A stretch of 64,000 nt of DNA from Sedimenticola hydrogenitrophicus (GTDB taxonomy: Bacteria; Pseudomonadota; Gammaproteobacteria; Chromatiales; Chromatiaceae): the NCBI RefSeq assembly GCF_029017505.1, contig NZ_JAQGEI010000003.1, positions 1 to 64,000 on the forward strand, in the 5' to 3' direction. Shown here piece by piece: positions 38,998-48,435 of the stretch. The position numbers and the translations under genes were made by a program. Position 1 is the first letter of the stretch. Each line of letters starts with the position of its first letter. The notes beneath the pieces were generated by a model. That model saw only the letters and a list, made by a program, of their open reading frames with translations. It made no database searches and had not been told where the DNA came from.

Positions 38998-40008
38998 ATG
39001 GCCGCCAGCGACCTACTCTCACAAGATGAAATTGATGCGCTGCTGCACGGCGTCGATGATGGCGATATCAATACCGAGGCGGATGACCTGCTGGATGGTG
39101 AGGCCCGCTCCTACGATTTCGCCAGCCAGGACAGAATCGTTCGTGGTCGCCTGCCCACGCTGGAGATGGTGAATGAACGGTTCGCCCGCTATTTTCGCAC
39201 CAGTCTGTTCAATATGCTGCGGCGTTCGGCCGATATCTCCGTGTCGGGCGTACAGATGCTCAAGTTTTCCGAGTTTGTGCATAGCCTGTTCGTTCCGACC
39301 AGCCTTAATCTGGTGAAGGTCGCCCCGCTCAAGGGCAAGGGGCTGTTTGTCCTGGACCCCAAGCTGGTGTTCAGCGTGGTGGACAACTTCTTCGGCGGCA
39401 GCGGCCGTTTTCATACCAAGATTGAAGGCCGCGATTTCACTCCCACGGAGTTGCGGGTGGTGCAGATGCTGCTGAATCTTGCATTCAGCGATCTGCATGA
39501 AGCATGGAAACCGGTATTGCCGCTGAAATTTGAATGTGTCGGCTCGGAAGTCAATCCGCAGTTCGCCAATATCGTGAGCCCGTCCGAGGTAGTGGTGGTC
39601 ACTTCATTCCATATCGATCTCGAGGCCGGTGGCGGCGATATGCATATCTGCATGCCCTACTCAATGATCGAACCGATCCGGGATCTGCTGGACGCCGGCG
39701 TGCAGTCGGACCGCGGTGACAAGGATGAGCGTTGGCTGATTGCCCTGAAGGATGAAATCATGGGCGTTTCAGTCGAGCTTTCCACGGTGTTTTGCGAGAC
39801 CACCCTGACCATGCAGGAGCTCTCCAGATTGAAGAAGGGTGATGTGATACCGGTGGACATCCCGCGGGTGGTCGAGGTGGCTGCGGCCGATGTGCCGATC
39901 TTCTCCGGACGGGTGGGTGTCTCGGATGGGTACTACGGGATCAAGATCGAGAAATGGATCGACCCGCCAAAACATATTGGACTGCAGGATCTGCTGAATG
40001 AATCCTGA
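38998..40008 (+). CDS. fliM: Flagellar motor switch protein FliM
   Basis: Central C-ring switch protein that binds phospho-CheY. The 336 residues open with the CheY-binding motif LLSQDEIDALLHG; a middle domain includes the GGxG loop (FFGGSGRFHTKIEGRDFTPTELRV), and a C-terminal SpoA domain (about 255-325) follows. 4 bp after fliL. Confidence 0.96.
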   Translation: MAASDLLSQDEIDALLHGVDDGDINTEADDLLDGEARSYDFASQDRIVRGRLPTLEMVNERFARYFRTSLFNMLRRSADISVSGVQMLKFSEFVHSLFVPTSLNLVKVAPLKGKGLFVLDPKLVFSVVDNFFGGSGRFHTKIEGRDFTPTELRVVQMLLNLAFSDLHEAWKPVLPLKFECVGSEVNPQFANIVSPSEVVVVTSFHIDLEAGGGDMHICMPYSMIEPIRDLLDAGVQSDRGDKDERWLIALKDEIMGVSVELSTVFCETTLTMQELSRLKKGDVIPVDIPRVVEVAAADVPIFSGRVGVSDGYYGIKIEKWIDPPKHIGLQDLLNES

Positions 40009-40035
40009 TCAACGGTTTTTAGCCAGGACAAGAGC

Positions 40036-40458
40036 ATGAGCGATTTAGAAAAAGACCCGAACGAAGCGCTGGCCGATGAGTGGGCCGCCGCGCTGGAAGA
40101 ACAGGATGACGTGATCCCTGCGTCTGGCGGCATGACCGCGGATACGGCGCAGTTCCAGGAGTTGACCGCCGAATCCGCCAAGGGCGGGGGTGGCGAGGTG
40201 CAGATGGATGCCATCCTGGATGTGCCGGTCACCATCTCCATGGAGATCGGCCGGACCCAGATCTCGATACGCAATCTGCTGCAGCTGAATCAGGGCTCGG
40301 TGGTGGAACTGGATCGTCTCGCCGGTGAGCCGATGGATGTGCTGGTCAACGGCACGCTGATTGCGAAAGGCGAAGTGGTGGTGGTGAACGAGAAGTTCGG
40401 TATTCGCCTCACCGATATCATCAGTCCCGCCGACCGGGTGCGGAGACTCGGCAGATGA
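40036..40458 (+). CDS. fliN: Flagellar motor switch protein FliN
   Basis: C-ring component that helps dock export substrates. The 140 residues comprise an acidic N-terminal region and a C-terminal SpoA domain (about 60-138, LDVPVTISMEIGRTQISIRNLLQLNQGSVVELD, GEVVVVNEKFGIRLTDII). Overlaps fliO by 4 bp. Confidence 0.96.
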   Translation: MSDLEKDPNEALADEWAAALEEQDDVIPASGGMTADTAQFQELTAESAKGGGGEVQMDAILDVPVTISMEIGRTQISIRNLLQLNQGSVVELDRLAGEPMDVLVNGTLIAKGEVVVVNEKFGIRLTDIISPADRVRRLGR

Positions 40459-40880
40459 GATGGCCGCTGGTCCTCACCGGTCTGCAGTTGCTCCTGGTGC
40501 CGTTGATCGCATCAGCCGAGGCAGAGCGTCCGGCCTCGCCCGCGCTGGCAGCGTCGCCCCTGGGTGGGGGGGTATTGCTGGAAACGGCCGGTGGCCTGGT
40601 GTTGATCCTGGTGCTGATTTTTGCGCTCGGCTGGCTGCTGCGCCGATTTGGCCGGCTGCCCATGTCCTCCAAGGGGGAGATTGCGATATTGAGTGGCGTC
40701 TCGCTCGGGCCGCGCGAACGGGCGGTTCTGTTGCGGGTCGGCAACACCCGGCTGTTGGTGGGGGTGGCGCCGGGACGGGTCCAGACACTCCATGTGCTGG
40801 ATGACGTGGATACACAGCATGAGACCAGCGGGCGCTTTGCCGGCCAACTGGATTCAGTGATGGCAGATCAGGAGAAATGA
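40455..40880 (+). CDS. fliO: Flagellar biosynthesis protein FliO
   Basis: Accessory membrane protein for assembly of the FliPQR export gate. The 141 residues have an N-terminal signal-like helix (about 5-21), a main membrane helix (about 43-62), and a cytoplasmic domain with the [18 protein letters not shown] and [14 protein letters not shown] motifs. ATG overlaps fliN, and its stop overlaps fliP. Confidence 0.92.
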   Translation: MRWPLVLTGLQLLLVPLIASAEAERPASPALAASPLGGGVLLETAGGLVLILVLIFALGWLLRRFGRLPMSSKGEIAILSGVSLGPRERAVLLRVGNTRLLVGVAPGRVQTLHVLDDVDTQHETSGRFAGQLDSVMADQEK

Positions 40881-41623
40881 TGCGTCTGTTGCGGTTTTTA
40901 ATCCTCTTGCTGCTCCCGTTACTGCCGCTTGCCGTCACTGCGGCACCGGGCCTGGACGCGCTGACGGCAACACCCAATGCGGACGGTGGGCAGACCTACA
41001 GCCTGAGCATTCAAGTGCTGTTTCTGATGACGGCGCTGACCCTGTTACCGGGTGGCCTGCTGATGATGACCTCATTCGCCCGTATCGTGATCGTACTGGC
41101 CATCCTGCGTCAGGCGCTGGGTACCCAGAGCACCCCCTCCAATCAGATCATGATCGGACTGGCGCTGTTTCTGACCCTGTTCATCATGATGCCGGTATTT
41201 CAGCAGGTCTATGACCAGGGGGTACGGCCCTATATGGAGGAGCAGGTGACGGCGACCCAGGCGTTGGAGCGCGCGGCCATTCCGATGCGCGGCTTCATGA
41301 TGGGACAGACCCGTGAGAGTGACCTGGCGCTGTTTGCCCGCATCGGCAATTTTGCTGAATTCGAGACGCCCGAAGCGGTACCGTTTTCCGTGCTGCTGCC
41401 GGCCTTTGCCACCTCGGAACTGAAGACCGGTTTTCAAATCGGATTTCTGATCTTCATCCCGTTCCTGATCATCGACCTGGTGGTGGCCAGTGTGCTGATG
41501 TCGATGGGTATGATGATGCTCTCTCCACTGATCATCTCGCTCCCGTTCAAGATCATGCTGTTTGTACTCATTGACGGATGGGCGCTGTTGTTCGGCACCC
41601 TGGCGTCCAGTTTTCTAGCTTGA
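40877..41623 (+). CDS. fliP: Flagellar export gate protein FliP
   Basis: Core FliP5Q4R1 channel subunit of the flagellar type III secretion apparatus. The 248 residues have a cleavable signal peptide (about 1-23) and four later membrane helices. The [29 protein letters not shown] and [20 protein letters not shown] segments are family hallmarks. Overlaps fliO by 4 bp. Confidence 0.96.
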   Translation: MMRLLRFLILLLLPLLPLAVTAAPGLDALTATPNADGGQTYSLSIQVLFLMTALTLLPGGLLMMTSFARIVIVLAILRQALGTQSTPSNQIMIGLALFLTLFIMMPVFQQVYDQGVRPYMEEQVTATQALERAAIPMRGFMMGQTRESDLALFARIGNFAEFETPEAVPFSVLLPAFATSELKTGFQIGFLIFIPFLIIDLVVASVLMSMGMMMLSPLIISLPFKIMLFVLIDGWALLFGTLASSFLA

Positions 41624-41635
41624 CGGAGGGGCAGG

Positions 41636-41905
41636 GTGACACCGGACAGCGTACTCGATATTGGTCAGCGGGCACTGGAAGTCACGGTCGCCCTGGGCGC
41701 GGTGTTGCTGATTCCCGCCCTGGCGGTGGGTCTACTGGTGGCGATGTTTCAGGCCGCCACGCAGATCAACGAGATGACCCTCAGTTTCATCCCCAAGCTG
41801 ATCATCGTGGTGGTGGTGCTGATGATGACCGGCCCCTGGATGCTGCAGGTGATCATGAACTTCACCCTGACGCTCTATGAGAGCGTGCCGGAATTCGTCG
41901 GTTAG
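41636..41905 (+). CDS. fliQ: Flagellar export gate protein FliQ
   Basis: 89 residues with two membrane helices (about 15-38 and 51-73). Conserved segments are LIPALAVGLLVAMFQAATQINEMTLSF and PKLIIV. GTG start with GGAGG at 41623-41627. Four copies surround the FliP/FliR channel. Confidence 0.95.
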   Translation: MTPDSVLDIGQRALEVTVALGAVLLIPALAVGLLVAMFQAATQINEMTLSFIPKLIIVVVVLMMTGPWMLQVIMNFTLTLYESVPEFVG

Positions 41906-41919
41906 CCGCCGGCCTCCCG

Positions 41920-42699
41920 ATGCTGTTTAGCGACGTGCAACTGCAGACCTGGCTGGCCGCCTTCTTCTGGCCATTTGTGCGCATCGGGGCGTTAATGATA
42001 TCCGCGCCGGTGTTCAGTTCGCGCCAGACGCCGGTGCTGTTCCGCATCGGTTTCACACTGGTACTGACTTGGGTGCTGGTGCCGGTCATCCCGCCGCCGC
42101 CGGTGGTGGATGCCTTCAGTCACGAGGCCTTCGTCATCCTGTTGCAGCAGATACTGATCGGAGTGTTCATGGGATTCATCCTGCAGATGGTGTTTGCCGC
42201 CCTGATCTTCGGCGGCCAGGTGATCGCCTACAGCATGGGGCTCGGCTTTGCCTCCATGGTGGATCCGCAAAACGGCGTGCAGGTGCCGGTGATCTCCCAG
42301 TTCTACCTGATCCTGGCCACGCTGCTGTTTTTGATTCTGAACGGGCACCTGGTGCTGATCGAGACCCTGGCCCAGAGTTTTCATACCTTTCCGGTGGCGA
42401 TGACCGGCCTCAGCCAGAACGGCCTGTCGGAGATCGTCGGCTGGGCCAGCCGGATGTTCACCGCCGGACTGCTTATGGCCCTGCCGGTAGTGGCCGCGCT
42501 GCTGCTGGTCAATCTCGGTATGGGCGTCATCGGTCGTGCCGCGCCGCAGCTGAATATCTTCGCCGTCGGCTTCCCCATGTCGATCCTGATCGGGTTCATG
42601 CTGATCTGGATCACCCTGCCCGATGTCATGGGCAACTTTTCCCAACTGCTGGATGAGGGACTCTCCTTTACCCAACAGCTGCTGCGCATCGAGAGGTGA
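41920..42699 (+). CDS. fliR: Flagellar export gate protein FliR
   Basis: 259 residues with six membrane helices, beginning WLAAFFWPFVRIGALMISAPVFSSR, and with the GFILQMVFAALIFGGQVIAYSMGLGFASMVDPQNG stretch typical of FliR. Completes the export gate; flhB follows 3 bp later. Confidence 0.95.
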   Translation: MLFSDVQLQTWLAAFFWPFVRIGALMISAPVFSSRQTPVLFRIGFTLVLTWVLVPVIPPPPVVDAFSHEAFVILLQQILIGVFMGFILQMVFAALIFGGQVIAYSMGLGFASMVDPQNGVQVPVISQFYLILATLLFLILNGHLVLIETLAQSFHTFPVAMTGLSQNGLSEIVGWASRMFTAGLLMALPVVAALLLVNLGMGVIGRAAPQLNIFAVGFPMSILIGFMLIWITLPDVMGNFSQLLDEGLSFTQQLLRIER

Positions 42700-42702
42700 T
42701 GC

Positions 42703-43839
42703 ATGGCCGAGAATGAAGATGGCCAGGAGAAAACAGAAGAGCCGACATCGAAACGGTTGGATGACGCCAAGAAGAAGGGACAGATAGCCCGTTCCAAGGA
42801 GTTGAACACCTTGGCCATTACCCTGATCGGCGGCATGGTCCTGGTGGGCATGAGCGGCAGTATGGGGGAGGGTCTCAGCGGCATCATGAGCGCCAACCTG
42901 ACCATTCCGCGGGTCGATATGTTTGATCCCCTGGCCATGACCCGCCGGCTGATCGCCAGCATTCAGGATGCGCTGCTGATGCTGGCGCCGTTTTTTGTCG
43001 TCATGGTGGTGGTGGCGGTGCTCAGCTCGATCGCCCTGGGTGGCGTGTCATTCAGTGGCGAGGCGATGACGCCGAAACTGAGCAAGATGAATCCGCTAAA
43101 AGGGCTCAAGCGCCTCTTTTCCATGAAGGGACTGGTCGAGCTGGCCAAGGCGATGGCGAAGTTTTTCCTGGTGGGCGGGGCGACCGCGCTGGTGCTGTGG
43201 CTCACCCTGGACTCCTTCATCGGCCTGAGCGGCATGGCACTGGCCCCCGCCATCAGTGAACTGGTCAATCTGATCGGCTGGGCGTTCGTGCTGATCTCGT
43301 CGACGCTGTTCCTGGTGGCCGCGGTGGATGTGCCGTTCCAGCTCTGGGATCACAAGCGCCAGTTGAAGATGACCCGGCAGGAGATCAGGGAGGAGATGAA
43401 GGATACCGAAGGGCGGCCGGAGGTGCGGGGACGTATCCGTCAGCTGCAGCGGGAAATGGCCACCCGGCGGATGATGGACGAGGTGCCCAAGGCGGATGTG
43501 ATCGTCACCAACCCGACCCATTACGCGGTTGCGCTGCGTTATAACCAGTTGCGCATGAATGCGCCGGTGGTGGTGGCCAAGGGCTCCGAGCTGATAGCGG
43601 CCAATATTCGCCGGGTGGGTGCCGAGCACGCGGTGCCCGTAATCGAATCGCCGGCGCTGGCGCGTGCCATCTATTTCCATACCGAACTGGGCGAGCCGAT
43701 ACCGGCCGGCCTCTACCTCGCGGTGGCCAGGATTCTGGCCTATGTGTTCCAGCTCAGGGCCTATGTGCCGGGGCAGGGCCATCGGCCATCGGTGCCTGAT
43801 GAATTGCAGATACCCGATGAGTTGAAGGTGCCCGAGTGA
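42703..43839 (+). CDS. flhB: Flagellar export switch protein FlhB
   Basis: Substrate-specificity switch of flagellar export. The 378 residues have a charged N-terminus (EKTEEPTSKRLDDAKKKGQIARSKEL), four membrane helices (about 30-210), and a cytoplasmic domain with the self-cleaving NPTH motif, with asparagine at about residue 270. ATG with GAGAGGTGATGC upstream. Confidence 0.96.
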   Translation: MAENEDGQEKTEEPTSKRLDDAKKKGQIARSKELNTLAITLIGGMVLVGMSGSMGEGLSGIMSANLTIPRVDMFDPLAMTRRLIASIQDALLMLAPFFVVMVVVAVLSSIALGGVSFSGEAMTPKLSKMNPLKGLKRLFSMKGLVELAKAMAKFFLVGGATALVLWLTLDSFIGLSGMALAPAISELVNLIGWAFVLISSTLFLVAAVDVPFQLWDHKRQLKMTRQEIREEMKDTEGRPEVRGRIRQLQREMATRRMMDEVPKADVIVTNPTHYAVALRYNQLRMNAPVVVAKGSELIAANIRRVGAEHAVPVIESPALARAIYFHTELGEPIPAGLYLAVARILAYVFQLRAYVPGQGHRPSVPDELQIPDELKVPE

Positions 43840-43858
43840 TCTATCCGGAGTCTAGATA

Positions 43859-45961
43859 ATGGATGCGACAGCGATCCTCAATAATGTGAAGGCCTCCGGC
43901 ATACGCGGGCTCGGCGCACCGCTGGTACTGGTGATGCTGCTGGTGATGGTGGTGATCCCACTGCCGCCGCTGGCGCTGGATATCTTCTTCACCTTCAATA
44001 TCGCGTTGTCGCTGATTGTGGTGATGGTGGTGGTGTACACCCTGCGGCCGCTGGAATTCAGCGTGTTTCCCAGTCTCCTGCTGGTGGCGACCCTGCTGCG
44101 CCTGGCGCTCAATGTCGCCTCCACCCGGGTGGTGCTGCTGGAAGGGCATCGGGGTGGGGATGCCGCCGGCAAGGTGATCGAGGCGTTCGGCGCCTTCGTC
44201 ATCGGCGGCAACTACGCGGTGGGCCTGGTGGTGTTCGCCATCCTGGTGATTATCAATTTCGTGGTGGTGACCAAGGGCGCGGGGCGTGTTTCGGAGGTCA
44301 GTGCCCGTTTCACCCTGGATGCCATGCCCGGCAAGCAGATGGCGATCGATGCCGATCTCAATGCCGGACTGATCAATCAGGACGAGGCCAGGGCGCGGCG
44401 TGATGACGTGGCCCAGGAGGCGGATTTCTACGGGGCGATGGACGGTGCCAGCAAGTTTGTCCGCGGTGATGCGGTCGCCGGCATCCTGATCCTGTTCATC
44501 AATATCCTGGGCGGGCTCTCCATCGGCATGCTGCAGCATGATCTGGATCTGTCGACCGCCCTGCGTTTCTATGCCCTGCTGACCATCGGCGACGGCCTGG
44601 TGGCGCAGATCCCGTCCCTGCTACTCTCCACCTCGGCCGCCATCATTGTCACCCGGGTGGCCTCGTCGAAGCAGGACATGGGCGGGCAGATCCTCAGCCA
44701 GCTGTTTACCAATCCCAAGGCGCTGATCATCACCGCGGTGGTGCTGGGCATGATGGGCATCATCCCCGGCATGCCCAATTTTGCCTTCCTGACCCTGGCG
44801 GCACTGGCCGGTGGCGGTGCCTGGTGGATCGTGCAGCGGCAACAGCGCGAGCAGGCGGCCCCACTGGTCGAGCCCATGCCCGAGCCGGCATCCGCGCCGG
44901 AACAGAAGGAGCTGACCTGGGATGATGTGCAGCCGGTGGATATCATCGGTCTGGAAGTGGGTTACCGGCTGATCCCGCTGGTGGACAAGAATCAGGGCGG
45001 CCAGTTGATGAACCGGATCAAGGGGGTGCGTAAAAAACTCTCCCAGGAGCTGGGTTTCCTGATTCAGCCGGTGCATATCCGCGATAACCTCGACCTCAGT
45101 CCCGGCGGCTATCGGATCTCGCTGAATGGTGTCACCATCGGCGAGGCCGAGATCTATCCCGACCGGGAACTGGCGATCAATCCGGGGCGGGTGTTCGGTA
45201 CCCTTCAGGGCGTGGCGACCACCGACCCGGCGTTTGGCCTGGAGGCGGTGTGGATCGACGCCGCGCAGCGCGACCAGGCCCAGACCCTCGGCTACACCGT
45301 GGTGGATGCCAGCACCGTGGTCGCCACCCACCTGAGCGAGATCCTGCAGTCCCATGCCCATGAGTTGATCGGCCACGAAGAGGTGCAGCAGCTGATGGAG
45401 GTGCTGAGCCGCAATGCCCCCAAACTGGTGGAGGATCTGGTGCCGGCGGTACTGACCCTGGGACAGCTGCTGAAGATCCTGCAGAACCTGCTTGCCGAGG
45501 GGGTGGCGATCCGGGATATCCGCACCATTGCCGAAACATTGGCGGAGTATGCGCCGCAGAGTCAAGACCTCGGCGCCTTGACCGCCAAGACACGGGTCGC
45601 CCTGTCCCGCTCCATTGTCCAGCAACTGGTTGGTCCTGTTGAAGAAATTCCCGTTGTTGTGCTGGATCCAGGATTGGAACAGATATTGCAGCAGACTATT
45701 CAGCCTGCTCATGAAGGGGGGGTCGGGTTCGAGCCCGGTCTGGCGGAACAGCTGCAGAAAGCGCTGGCCGAGACCGCCAACCAACAGGAGACAGCAGGAC
45801 AGGAGAGCATTCTTCTGGTCGCCGCGCCAATCCGCATGTGGATGGCACGCTTTGTCAAGCACAGCGTACCGGGTATGAGCGTACTCTCCTACAACGAAAT
45901 TCCGGACAACCGCAAGATCAAGGTGGTTGCCACGGTGGGCAGGCCCAATGCAGAAACATAA
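43859..45961 (+). CDS. flhA: Flagellar export platform protein FlhA
   Basis: Largest export-gate component; a nonameric ring coupling proton flow to export. The 700 residues have an N-terminal membrane half with eight helices (about 20-320), the conserved FHIPEP-family loop (RVSEVSARFTLDAMPGKQMAIDADLNAGLI), and a C-terminal cytoplasmic domain (about 340-700). Not interrupted. A folded repeat element follows before flhF. Confidence 0.96.
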   Translation: MDATAILNNVKASGIRGLGAPLVLVMLLVMVVIPLPPLALDIFFTFNIALSLIVVMVVVYTLRPLEFSVFPSLLLVATLLRLALNVASTRVVLLEGHRGGDAAGKVIEAFGAFVIGGNYAVGLVVFAILVIINFVVVTKGAGRVSEVSARFTLDAMPGKQMAIDADLNAGLINQDEARARRDDVAQEADFYGAMDGASKFVRGDAVAGILILFINILGGLSIGMLQHDLDLSTALRFYALLTIGDGLVAQIPSLLLSTSAAIIVTRVASSKQDMGGQILSQLFTNPKALIITAVVLGMMGIIPGMPNFAFLTLAALAGGGAWWIVQRQQREQAAPLVEPMPEPASAPEQKELTWDDVQPVDIIGLEVGYRLIPLVDKNQGGQLMNRIKGVRKKLSQELGFLIQPVHIRDNLDLSPGGYRISLNGVTIGEAEIYPDRELAINPGRVFGTLQGVATTDPAFGLEAVWIDAAQRDQAQTLGYTVVDASTVVATHLSEILQSHAHELIGHEEVQQLMEVLSRNAPKLVEDLVPAVLTLGQLLKILQNLLAEGVAIRDIRTIAETLAEYAPQSQDLGALTAKTRVALSRSIVQQLVGPVEEIPVVVLDPGLEQILQQTIQPAHEGGVGFEPGLAEQLQKALAETANQQETAGQESILLVAAPIRMWMARFVKHSVPGMSVLSYNEIPDNRKIKVVATVGRPNAET

Positions 45962-46313
45962 GGCAGCCATCGCTAAACGATCGAGCATTTAAGAATGGCG
46001 GATTGAATAAGCCGTTTGATCGGGTAGCTGGCTGCAGGGAAGCTAGTACTCTATCAGGATGATATTGACTAGTTCAGCGCCCCTGTGGTGTTTCGCCGCA
46101 AGGCGCGTCGTGCAGGCAATGGCCCGGTCCTTGTCAAGCGACGCAACGCAGCGGCGGGACACCACAGGGACGCCCTACGGGTTGGCCTGTCCGCGCCCCT
46201 GGCCGTGTTGCGGCTCTTGCAAAGGACCGGGCCATTAGCTGCGAGCCGCGCCTTGCCAGGAACGCGGACAGGACAACTGAATACGTCAATATCATCCTGA
46301 CAGAGTACTCGTT
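45962..46313. other. 352-bp flhA-flhF spacer occupied by a folded element
   Basis: No credible gene. The first 84 bp (45962-46045) are simple spacer and the rest is the inverted-repeat element described next. This is unusual in this operon, where most genes overlap or are spaced by under 40 bp. Confidence 0.7.
46046..46308. mobile_element. 263-bp element with 24-bp terminal inverted repeats and interleaved internal arms
   Basis: Terminal arms 46046-46069 (GTACTCTATCAGGATGATAT...) and 46285-46308 match at 23 of 24 positions in inverted orientation. Internal perfect inverted pairs are CCCTGTGGTGT (46081-46091/46159-46169), AATGGCCCGGTCCTT (46118-46132/46222-46236, with imperfect extension to about 35 bp) and CCTGTCCGCG (46186-46195/46263-46272). 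Their order A-B-A'-C-B'-C' is interleaved, not simply nested. No clear target duplication and no ORF of substance. It is unrelated to the TAACTACTC family and ends 5 bp before the flhF start. Confidence 0.78.
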
Positions 46314-47561
46314 ATGAAGATTAAACGCTTTTTCGCATCGGATATCCGCCAGGCCTTGCGCCAGGTTCGCGAGACGCTGGGCTCCGACGCGGTCATTCTG
46401 TCGAACAAGAAGGTGGATGGCGGCATCGAGCTGGTGGCGGCCATCGACTACGATGCCGCCGCCTTCGCGCCCCCGCCGCCCAGCCCTGCCAAACCGGCCC
46501 TCACCACGCTCAGGCCGTCCCGTCCGCAGCGCAGGGACAACCCGGCAGCGGTCGAGACGGCCTCCGGGGTGGCATCGGTGTCGCAGCTGAAGGAGCAGGT
46601 GGTCCCCAAGGTGGAGTGGAGTCAGGAACCGGTTCTGGTGGAGATGCGCCAGGAGATGCGGGCGTTGCGCCGCATGATGGAGAATGAGCTCTCCGGATTG
46701 AGCTGGCGTGAAATGGGCGATCACAAACCGGAAACCCGGGACCTGTTCCGCAAGCTGATGGGGCTCGCCATCAGCCCCGATATCTGCAGTCAGCTGGTCG
46801 ATAGCGTCACCGACGCGAGCACGGCAGACCAGGCTTGGCGCAAGGCACTCTACTATCTCGCTACCCAAATCGAGACCGTCGGCGACGATCTGCTGGAGCA
46901 GGGTGGCGTATTCGCGCTCATCGGTCCCACCGGGGTCGGCAAGACCACCACGGTGGCGAAGCTGGCGGCCCGTTTCGCCCTGCGCCACGGCACCCGCCAG
47001 GTGGCGCTGATCTCCACCGACAACTATCGTATCGGCGCCCAGGAGCAGTTGAATACCTACGCCAGGATACTGGATGTGCCGGTGCGCTCGGCGGGTACCC
47101 GTGAAGAGCTGGCGGTGGCCCTGAACGGGCTGACGGGAAAGCGACTGATCCTGATCGACACGGCCGGCATGAGCCAGCGGGATGTACGGCTCAGTGAACA
47201 GCTGGCGCTGCTGGATGTGGCCGGACAGGGCGTGCGCAGCTTTCTGACCCTCTCCGCCGCGACCGATTACTCGTCCCTGGAGCAGGCGATCAGCGCCTTC
47301 GGGGCGGCAAAACCCGAGGCCTGCATACTCACCAAGGTGGACGAGGCCGGCTCGCTCGGCGGTGCCCTGTCGGCGCTGATACACCAGGCGCTGCCGCTGG
47401 CCTTTGTCGCGGACGGTCAGAAGGTCCCGGAGGATCTCCATCTGGCCCGTTCGCATACCCTGGTCAGCAAGGCCGTGGCCTGCAGCACAGGGGGCGGTGA
47501 GTATTCCGATGAATACCTGGCACTGGCGCTGGGGGGTGCGAGAGCAAATGCTCATGGCTGA
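46314..47561 (+). CDS. flhF: Flagellar placement GTPase FlhF
   Basis: SRP-type GTPase that sets the polar site of flagellar assembly. The 415 residues comprise a basic N-terminal domain (KIKRFFASDIRQALRQVRETLGSDAVILSN), a proline-rich linker, an N domain, and a G domain with P-loop GPTGVGKTTTVAKLAARFAL, TDNYRIGAQEQL, DTAGMSQRD and TKVDEAGSLGG. No convincing ribosome site precedes the ATG because the inverted-repeat element ends 5 bp upstream. Overlaps flhG. Confidence 0.95.
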   Translation: MKIKRFFASDIRQALRQVRETLGSDAVILSNKKVDGGIELVAAIDYDAAAFAPPPPSPAKPALTTLRPSRPQRRDNPAAVETASGVASVSQLKEQVVPKVEWSQEPVLVEMRQEMRALRRMMENELSGLSWREMGDHKPETRDLFRKLMGLAISPDICSQLVDSVTDASTADQAWRKALYYLATQIETVGDDLLEQGGVFALIGPTGVGKTTTVAKLAARFALRHGTRQVALISTDNYRIGAQEQLNTYARILDVPVRSAGTREELAVALNGLTGKRLILIDTAGMSQRDVRLSEQLALLDVAGQGVRSFLTLSAATDYSSLEQAISAFGAAKPEACILTKVDEAGSLGGALSALIHQALPLAFVADGQKVPEDLHLARSHTLVSKAVACSTGGGEYSDEYLALALGGARANAHG

Positions 47562-48435
47562 TGCAATAACAGATCAAGCAGCAGGATTAAGACGCATGGT
47601 GCAACCTACACCCGTACGGGTCATCGCTGTTACCGGCGGAAAAGGCGGAGTCGGCAAGACCAATATCTCGGTGAATCTGGCCGTCGCGCTGGCGGAGATG
47701 GGGCGGCGGGTGATGCTGCTGGATGCCGATCTCGGACTTGCCAATATCGATGTGGTGCTGGGACTCCATCCCAAATACGACCTGTCCCATGTGTTGAGTG
47801 GTGAGCGTACCCTGGAAGAGGTGGTGGTGCAGGGGCCGGGGGGCATCCGTGTGGTGCCGGGCGCTTCGGGGGTACAGCAGATGGCCGAATTGAGTGCGGC
47901 AGAGCATGCCGGGCTGATCCGCGCCTTCAGTGATGTGGGCGGGGATCTGGACGTCCTGATCATCGACACCGCGGCCGGCATCTCGGACACGGTGGTCAGC
48001 TTCAGTCGTGCCGCCCAGGAGTTGATCGTGGTGGTCTGCGATGAACCGGCATCGATCACCGATGCCTACGCCATGATCAAGTTGCTCAACCGGGAGTATG
48101 GCCTGGACCGCTTCCGCATCCTGGCGAACATGACCCGCACGGCGGAAGAGGGACGCAACCTGTACAACAAGATGTGTCGTGTTACTGATCAGTACCTGGA
48201 TGTTATGCTTAGCTATATGGGCAGCATTCCTTATGATGAAAATCTCAGAAAGGCGGTGAAATCACAGAAACCTGTGGTTCAAGCCAACCCGCGCAGCCAC
48301 ATCGCAAAAATATTCAAGAATCTGGCACAGAAGGCCGATAACTGGCCTGTACCGGATGGCGCCAGCGGGCACCTCCAGTTCTTCGTGGAACGGCTGATTC
48401 AATACACAAGTCAGAGCGGGGAGATGGGCCGGTGA
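47548..48435 (+). CDS. flhG: Flagellar number regulator FlhG (FleN), MinD/ParA-type ATPase
   Basis: Restricts flagellar number and acts with FlhF. The 295 residues have the deviant Walker A GGKGGVGKTNISVN, switch motifs DADLGLANIDVVLG and IIDTAAGISDTVV, and a C-terminal amphipathic region. ATG 47548 is chosen (47554 is the alternative); both overlap the flhF end. The stop overlaps fliA by 4 bp. Confidence 0.94.
   Translation: MLMADAITDQAAGLRRMVQPTPVRVIAVTGGKGGVGKTNISVNLAVALAEMGRRVMLLDADLGLANIDVVLGLHPKYDLSHVLSGERTLEEVVVQGPGGIRVVPGASGVQQMAELSAAEHAGLIRAFSDVGGDLDVLIIDTAAGISDTVVSFSRAAQELIVVVCDEPASITDAYAMIKLLNREYGLDRFRILANMTRTAEEGRNLYNKMCRVTDQYLDVMLSYMGSIPYDENLRKAVKSQKPVVQANPRSHIAKIFKNLAQKADNWPVPDGASGHLQFFVERLIQYTSQSGEMGR

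Noticed and set aside
46085-46300. 71-codon open frame inside the flhA-flhF element
   Set aside because: It is composed of the inverted-repeat arms and has no ribosome site; the structure explains the sequence.
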